From: Colletotrichum lupini
Taxonomy: Eukaryota; Ascomycota; Sordariomycetes; Glomerellales; Glomerellaceae
Direction: 5' to 3'
NCBI RefSeq assembly: GCF_023278565.1
Contig: NC_064678.1
Location: 2,604,001-2,668,000 of the forward strand
Length of the DNA stretch: 64,000 nucleotides
Below, in pieces: positions 57,701 through 64,000 of this stretch. Every line of letters starts with the position of its first letter. Positions within the stretch are counted from its first letter, which is position 1. Position numbers and translations under genes: made by a program. Under the pieces are notes generated by a model. The model saw only the letters and a program-made list of their open reading frames with translations. It did not search any database and was not told the DNA's origin.

Positions 57701-58686
57701 GCCCAATCCCACCTTATCCCGATGTACTCGCACATCTCGTCGGCCACGACGTTCTCAGAGAAGACTCGGACAACGAGTCCGCGCCAGACGATGACTATGT
57801 CATTGGAGGCACCGGTGTTGTCAAGGCTCTCACTTGCTGTCTCAAGAACAGGGGAGATGAATCGAGAAGGCAATCTGGCGAGTTCATCCGGGATTTCGAA
57901 GATGGCGTCCCAGTGCCTGCGAGCCCGCGACCGAAGCTACCTCCAGGAAAGGCCAAGGATATGTCGAAGCATCTACTGGCCAGCGCCCGCAAGATTCGTC
58001 AGAGGCTGCAGCCAGCACTGTCCAAGGCTAGAGTCAATCCGCAGGAAGATGAGCACAACCTGCGCAAGTTGATGTTCCTCGACGTTACACTTGCCAACAT
58101 TATCAAGCGGTTCGAAGATGAATTTCCTGAAACCCGCGTGTACACAGATGAGGCATCGGAGACCACCTTGCCCAGCCAGAGTGACCAACTCGGGACTTCG
58201 CTATCCTCGACGGAGGATCCTGATCAGCACAGCATTCCGTCCGATGCCGAGGACGAGACCGGCTTATCGGTCCGGCCTGGTCTGCCGCGCACGAATTCGA
58301 CGTTGTCGCATACCTCGAAAGCACTCGCCGAAGAAGAGGGTAGAATGCACAGGGCCGGCCACAAGATTCGGTCTGGAATTATCAAGCCCGAGTACTACGG
58401 TCTGCTGAGTGGTGTACTCGAAGTTGGCCTCGACCCTAAGCACACAGCTATGCTTCACCAGATGATTGAAGAGATTGATGAGCCTGATTTGACCCAAAAG
58501 GTTGAACAAAAGGGCATCATGCGCGTCTTCAACGAGGACCGCGATCAGGTCCGTGAGGGACTTCGAGCACTTGATCCCATGCACTGGGATCGGTTCGTCG
58601 AGAGTCAGGAGAAGGCCCGTGGCAATGTCAAGGCAGGCATGACCAGCCCAGCAAAGCCCGTGGATGAGAACGCCATTGAGGACTGA
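54764..58686 (+). CDS. Large leucine-rich-repeat protein, Mhp1-like (1177 aa)
   Basis: Preferred model: exons 54764-54821, 55161-57243 and 57294-58686. The first gives MEQVHGVDVSWMTHGGSPK and splices in frame (GGTATGC donor, CTCACAG acceptor) to RPPKSLPIRR. A simpler alternative starts at an ATG at 55148 and gives 1,162 residues. The N-terminal third is Ser/Pro/Lys-rich and disordered, with a very basic block (KKKEKKKKSEEERKARKEKK, about residues 325-345). About 400-800 holds leucine-rich repeats of ribonuclease-inhibitor type (VILENCGLTDEGV, LVLKNNKIGPEGW, LNLGETNLNSNDL, LGLAHNNIDEKGL, LDLGGNDLRD). The remainder is acidic and Ser-rich. Fungal homologues have been labelled cell-wall biogenesis or Mhp1-like, but I know of no firm function. 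A scaffold or polarity role is inferred. The second intron (50 nt) is certain. Confidence 0.83.
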
Positions 58687-60236
58687 TCCTTTGGCCTCTC
58701 ATGCATGGCCACATTTGCATCATAATACGGCGGCTTATTTGCCGCCTTTTGTACTCGTAATTTGCTCGACATGAAATGTTGGATTGGGGACTTTTTGAAA
58801 CGATGAGAAGCAAGCAAAGGCGTAACGCGAGGAGGGAGTCCGTCATTCACCAAAACAATCCTTCCTCTGGGCGTCTTCAAAGATACCAAGGGATTCGGGT
58901 TCACTTGATACGTTCATATACCTTGGGATGTGGGTGGATTCGTCTCCAGCGACGGGAACAGAAAAGTTCGTCAAAGTCATGGAGGGAAGCAGCCAAAACG
59001 GACAGTCGCTACTGAAATCTGTACTAGTGTACAACAGCATTCTAAAGCAATGACCAAATTCCTCGCCCTCTTTAGGGTGAGAAAGCCGCCGGGTCTGACG
59101 TGCCAAAATGTCTCTGCAGCTCGATATAATGCATATTATGAATCGTGTTCAAGTGAAGTTTAATGGCCATCACTGCAGTAAACGTCAAGTGGTGTTTACG
59201 CTTGTCAAAAGGCAGGCTACCGGACTCTAGAGCGAGACAGCCCCAGATTGTGTGAAGGGCAGAGTAAAGGCTAGGAGGTAAAGTTATCTGGCTGGTGTGC
59301 TAACGAGGTTCAGGCACCACCCACATCTTATATACATGGGAGAAGGGGCTGCCAGCAGTACTCTTTAAGCGTGCGACGGCTAAGGATATACAAACTATCG
59401 ACTCTAACGCTGGTGATCTACGGTTGATAGGAACCATAACTCAAGTCGAGTGACTAGCGCAACCGAGTCCGATGTGTTTCTCTCTGGTCGATATGCTCGG
59501 GTTTTGACATCGCCACAATCTCATCGCCTAGTCCGGCGAATTTCTAGACTTTCAATTGGTCTATGCGTCAAGTGCCAGATCAACATCCAAGTCCCACGGG
59601 TCTCGCAGGCTTAGGTAGGATAGATCGTTCGGACTCTCGCTACTTGAGTGTCCGTATACCATACACTGCCAGTCCAAAAACCAGATCTCACAGACTGAAG
59701 CCAAGAAATGTTTAAATCTAACAGCGACGGGAGCGCATCTGATGTACATTAAACTTACACTTCGTGGGGACTGGGGAGGGGGCCCGGGGATATGGTTCAA
59801 ACAATGCCAAGGCCCGCCGGTCACATAACCCATCCATCCATCCACCCTCTTGGCTGTGTTTCCTGCCGGGACTGGGATGTCCATCGCAGTAACTTAGGTT
59901 TGTGAGAGCCTTTGTTGTTAAACTCATACATGGGCATCCAAAGGTAAATGGATAGCGGAATTGATTAGACTTGAGGTTTAATGGAGTTGCCTTTGCAGTT
60001 CGTCTGATCTGCTCCTTATTCTCGAGATAAGAAGGAAAATCAGCCGTTCCGCCCACCGGTCTTCCTCTTCTAACTCGGCCAGGAAACTTTTCTATAACCA
60101 GAGAGAGGTAGAGAGGAACGATTCTTCAAATTACACTCGCTTTCATCATCTCATCTGATCCTCTCATTGACCGTCTCCTGTTTTCTCAATTTACATACAC
60201 ATTCGCTTGCATCACAACACACACAGACGAAAGAAG
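58687..60236. other. 1.5 kb intergenic region
   Basis: No convincing gene. Minus-strand frames (60056-59718, 59884-59561) have no domain. Sequence from about 60080 is the probable promoter and leader of the DUF1996 gene. Confidence 0.45.
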
Positions 60237-61293
60237 ATGAAGTCATCAGACAGACTCGCGCTGCTCTTAGCAGCAGCAGCAGCAGCAGCAGGTCCGGCGG
60301 CAGCCTTTACAAACACCAAAGTCGACTTTTTCATGCGCAAGAACATCGATCCCATCGTCATCCCGGGCCAGTACAAGAGCCACATGCACAGCTTCTTCGG
60401 CAGCGACGCGGTGAGGGTGAACATGAGCTCGACGGCCGAGTTGCAAAAGGGGTGTTCTACGGCGCAGAACCCGAATGATTTTTCTGTATATTGTATGTTT
60501 ATTCTCCTTCTCCCTCCCGCCACTCGTCCTATAGCGAGCAATCTCAACTAACACCCCTCCGTTAGGGATCCCCACGCTCTACCGCGTCCAAGGCGAAACC
60601 CGAACGCCCATCGAACCGGTCTCGTTCGTAGCCTACTACAACTTCGACAAGGACCCGGCCGAGGTGCCCATCCCGCCCAACTTCTCCGTCGTGGCGGGCA
60701 ACTCCAAGGCCTCGACGGAAGCGGACCTGGTCCCCGGGTCCGACGTGACGTGGCTCTGCCAGAACCAAGCCTTCGACGCAGGCGGGAAAGAACATTCCCA
60801 GTTCCCGCAGAACACGTGCTCGACTTCTCTACAGGCGGTCCTGTGGTTCCCGGACTGCGTTGACGAAACCACCCTCAAATCTGCCTACTCTGATAGGAAG
60901 ACGGGGGCGTGCGCGGGTGGGATGAAGAGGATGCCGCAGCTGCGATTCAGTATACGCTACGATACCAAGGAGGCGATCCCCGGAGGCTGGAAGGGCGGGG
61001 ACCCGCCGATCGAGCTCGCGTGCGGCGGGAGCCGGTGTTTCCACGGGGACTTTGTGAATGGGTGGCTCGAGGAGGCGGCCAGGACCATGGTTACCGGGTT
61101 GAAGAGTAAGAGGGAGTTTGAGGCGGTGGATGGGCCGAATGGGAAGGCTAGGGCGGGGAGTGTTTGTAAGAGGAAGGCGACGGACGCGGATCCGGGGAAT
61201 GGGACTGGGGATTGGGCGGAGAGTGTGAAGATGATGGGGGCTGGGAAGAGGAGGAGGAGGAGGACTGGGCCGGTGAGGAGAATGGGGTTGTGA
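60237..61293 (+). CDS. Secreted DUF1996-domain protein (327 aa)
   Basis: Two exons, 60237-60492 and 60566-61293, joined across a 73 nt intron (TATT then GTATGT; CTAAC branch; TTAG acceptor). The join restores NDFSVYWIPTLYRVQGE, a hallmark of the family. The N-terminus is a signal peptide (MKSSDRLALLLAAAAAAAGP) encoded partly by a GCA repeat. The DUF1996 pattern includes KNIDPIVIPGQYKSHMHSFFG, with the expected Pro-Gly and two His, then VLWFPDCVD and MPQLRFSIRYD. Conserved Cys suggest disulfides. The protein ends in an unusual basic tail (KRRRRRTGPVRRMGL). Proteins of this family are secreted or cell-wall-associated in fungi, sometimes with a WSC domain, absent here. The biochemical function of the domain is unknown. 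Confidence 0.9.
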
Positions 61294-64000
61294 GGGTTGT
61301 AAATGAATGCCAGGATACGATGCGTTTGTTCTGAAGATGAATGGATGGCCGGGTTCCTGGTGGTGGATATGTCGCAACTTTGGAATGGGCTGCGATGCTA
61401 CTTTCATTCATCGGAGTAGCAAGATGAGTACTGGAAGAGTTCTCACTATCAAAATACCTGACCAAAGATCAATATCAATTTCGAGATGTCTACCTCATGA
61501 GAAGTCTCTCCCCAAAGTTGATGGACGAATAAACAGAGACCGGACTTCATTGCCGGCTTCCACATGCAGACTTCTACCCATTGCACTGAACGTTCTATAA
61601 CGTCCACTCGTCTCCACAGTGACTCTTGAGTTGAGGAAAGAAATAGAATTGATGTTTAGAGGAGACGAACGTCGATTGAGTAATGGTGCGTTTTTAAGCA
61701 ATCCTACGTTGGCAGTTTATCGCATTGTATTTCTGTAGTAAAATGCAATAATCATGCTGGTGTCGGGGATGAGCATGATATGTACTTGATAGTGTCACAT
61801 GGCTATGATCTACTTGATCAAGCCGTTGTCCTACCAGACCGCGGTGTGATTCCCATGGCCAGCATGATGTCTTCCAGGCTCGAACAACGCAATGTGCCCA
61901 GGAGTATAGTCGGAGGATGAGAAGAAGCTTCGAGGACTACCATACAAAAGACAACAGATACCGAAATAAGGTCATCTCCCATGTTACGGCAGACTACGGC
62001 TCAAAAAGACAATATAAGGTAGGCACGCTTGATATCAAGGTCTGGACAGCTTAACTCAGACCCGAGACACCCCTCGCTCAGTAGGTATTGACAACCAGCC
62101 TCAACTCAATGCCCATGGCGCCGCTCGTCACAAGCCGCAGCAAGCAAGCCAAAGCCAGCCTGACCTCCCCTACGTCTACCGGTATCCCACAGCGTGAACA
62201 CCGATGAAGCGCCACACCAGAGACGGCTAGACAGCTATCGATCGGTGATTTGTATCAACTACGGGCCGAGCACATACATAGGTATGTAGTAGGTATCCGT
62301 AGAGAACGTCAAGCCACTTGGGATGACAAAATGGGTAGGGAACTAATTAGGTAGGTAGTCTAACGATGCCGATGGGGTAATGCTCCTAGGGACTTGGAAG
62401 AAAAGTATTCGAAAAAGGAATCAATGTCGTCCGCGTCGGGGCCCTCGGGAGTCGGGAGCGCCCAGTTTAGCTCCACGCGGACGGGTATCCGGCCGGAAAA
62501 TAAAGACCTCGAGGCTTGTCGCTTGGCCCTGCCATCGCTGGGGCACGCCTCGATCGAGCAAAAGGCCGTAGTTGCTCCTTTCACTCTGGCGTAGTGGGTG
62601 GTGGGTGAGCGCTGAGCCCTGCGTCATAACTGGAGCCTCTCCCCTACACCCCAAGGCTAAGCCGGGGGCAGCCACCGAAAGATGGAAGGCCAAGACGGGT
62701 CTTGAGTTGAAGGAGGGTTGACGAGTGGGTGGGTGGTTACGTTTGCTGGCATGGCTGAGAAGTCTTGGAGATTCAGGAGGGAATGGGGTCATTAATGGTC
62801 GTTAATTACCTTGGGTGAGGACGATTCATTATCATTTGCTTTCTCGTTGCCGGAGGCCTCGAATGCTTGGGCTTGGCTTGCAGGCTCCGGGTCTTGGAAC
62901 CGATGCTGTGCAGGCGGATCGAAGCCGAAATTTGACTTGGCCTTTTTTCTTTTTCTTTTTTGCTTCTCGTTGCCTTGGATGATAGCGAACTGCAAGAAAG
63001 GGGCCATGGTGTACTGCGTAGACTCTAGAGACTAAAAGCAAATCGAATAGGAAGAGGCTGTGAAAGAGACTCGAGAGTCATTCTGACGAAGATGGGCGTG
63101 AGCTGACGAAGTGGCATTGGAAAAACCGGCCGATCGTTGGACGTCCTGCTGGACTCATCCGTCTACGCACATGTTCCTTTTGAGTGAGCCGGAACACCAA
63201 TGTCAGCTTGCCTGTCTCACCCTTTTGTTGTCTATTGGCCTGGGTATGATTCGAGCGAGTGATTTCGGCTGAATTGGATTGGGCCCGGCGGAAGCGACCT
63301 TAGAAAAAGTGTCGAGAAACTTGGTCGTGGCCGCCCTGTCTAAGTGGGATTAACGATGGCACGACGGTAGGCCGTAGGAGCTGAAGCCTGAAGCTTGGAT
63401 CGCCGGGACGTCCAGACGGCCCGTGCCCCACCAGGCTTTCGCTCACTGTGCTCTAGCGCCATGCAATTTTTAGGTCACTACCTATGGTACCTTACCTATG
63501 TAGAGTAGGTCTTTGCCGTATAGGGCTCAGAACACAGGAGGCTAGGAAATAGGAAAACTTACATGTATACCGGGTCCAATATGCTCTTTATTCAGGCTCT
63601 CTATTCAGATTGTGCATGTAAAGAGAAACCAGAAGCAGTGAGTGTGACACTGAAGACCAAGGTGAAGAGAGTTCCTCATCACAGAAAGTCTGAAGTCTTT
63701 ACTACTTAGGCGAGGTACTTGAGTACTTGGCGACTGACATGATTACCTCAGCATCGGAGGCGCCGCCAATCTTGACTTGTTGAGCTTGTTCTGTATCCGT
63801 ACCTGGCAGGCTATCCCAAGACCAACGATCATCTATCTCTGCTACTGCCAACTCTCGAAGCTGACCTCGAGTCTGGGGAAGATGCCACCACCAGTGTGTA
63901 TGATTGGGAGCTCAGAAGCTAGCAAACCAGAGCCGGGCAAAGATGGAGGGTGTTTTGATGACGAGGCTTGCCCGTGCCAAGATGGGAACGGCTGGCAGTT
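61294..64000. other. 2.7 kb gene-poor right end
   Basis: No gene is firmly supported. A minus-strand frame (63007-62792) begins with a good start context (ACACCATGGCC) and encodes MAPFLQFAIIQGNEKQKRKR, then a disordered tail. It could be a first exon, but I found no convincing continuation. Short GGTAGGTA tracts occur near 62351 and 63476. Confidence 0.4.

Noticed and set aside
1..64000. tRNA, rRNA, CRISPR array or transposon genes
   Set aside because: No B-box-like sequence with a foldable cloverleaf, no rRNA match, no regularly spaced identical repeats and no transposase or reverse-transcriptase motif were found by eye; a tRNAscan or Rfam search could still reveal a small RNA.

Overview
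This window is nuclear DNA of a filamentous ascomycete, most likely a Sordariomycete. The evidence is short introns (about 50-240 nt, one candidate of 339 nt) with CTRAY-type branch points, a typical filamentous-fungal gene set (GH31 and GH43 secreted enzymes, a Zn2Cys6 regulator, a GT69/CAP59 glycosyltransferase, a DUF1996 secreted protein, an Fhl1-type forkhead factor), and long gene-poor spacers with short simple repeats. I cannot name the species. All exon structures were derived by hand from splice signals, reading-frame phase and family expectation. Each stated model closes to a whole number of codons, apart from the partial, frameshifted GH43 gene at the left edge.

Layout. 1-728 is the 3' end of a GH43/CBM35 galactanase-type gene carrying a one-base frameshift, convergent with a secreted GH31 alpha-glucosidase (876-3771, minus). 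A 3.3 kb gene-poor stretch follows and contains a degenerate dimeric tandem repeat (about 6060-6420). 7052-12428 holds an acidic disordered protein, a Gln-rich coiled-coil protein and an amino-acid permease (minus). 13897-18859 holds a UBR7/Mlo2-type zinc-finger protein (minus) and MCM2 (plus), divergent across a 490 bp promoter with a cluster of MluI cell-cycle-box-like sites. 20804-23999 encodes a large four-helix membrane protein with a glycosylated ectodomain. A small tail-anchored-like protein (25654-26381) converges on a five-exon Zn2Cys6 transcription factor (26704-29454). A 67-residue single-span membrane protein (30884-31087) sits beside a 4 kb spacer. The right half holds a MOT1-type molybdate transporter, an Fhl1-like FHA/forkhead factor, a GT69 glycosyltransferase, an unknown Cys-motif protein, a SAM methyltransferase, a HAD phosphatase-like protein divergent from ribosomal protein uL18 (RPL5), a 1,177-residue LRR protein and a DUF1996 secreted protein. 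The last 2.7 kb has no convincing gene.

The genes do not form an obvious pathway or secondary-metabolite cluster; this looks like an ordinary mix of housekeeping and secreted-enzyme loci. The most unusual items are the 153-bp-period decayed repeat, the MCB-like site cluster between MCM2 and the UBR7 homologue, two probable GC-AG introns, the split FHA domain and duplicated C-terminal module of the forkhead factor, and the large uncharacterised membrane protein. I found no rRNA, tRNA, CRISPR array, transposon or virus-derived sequence by eye.
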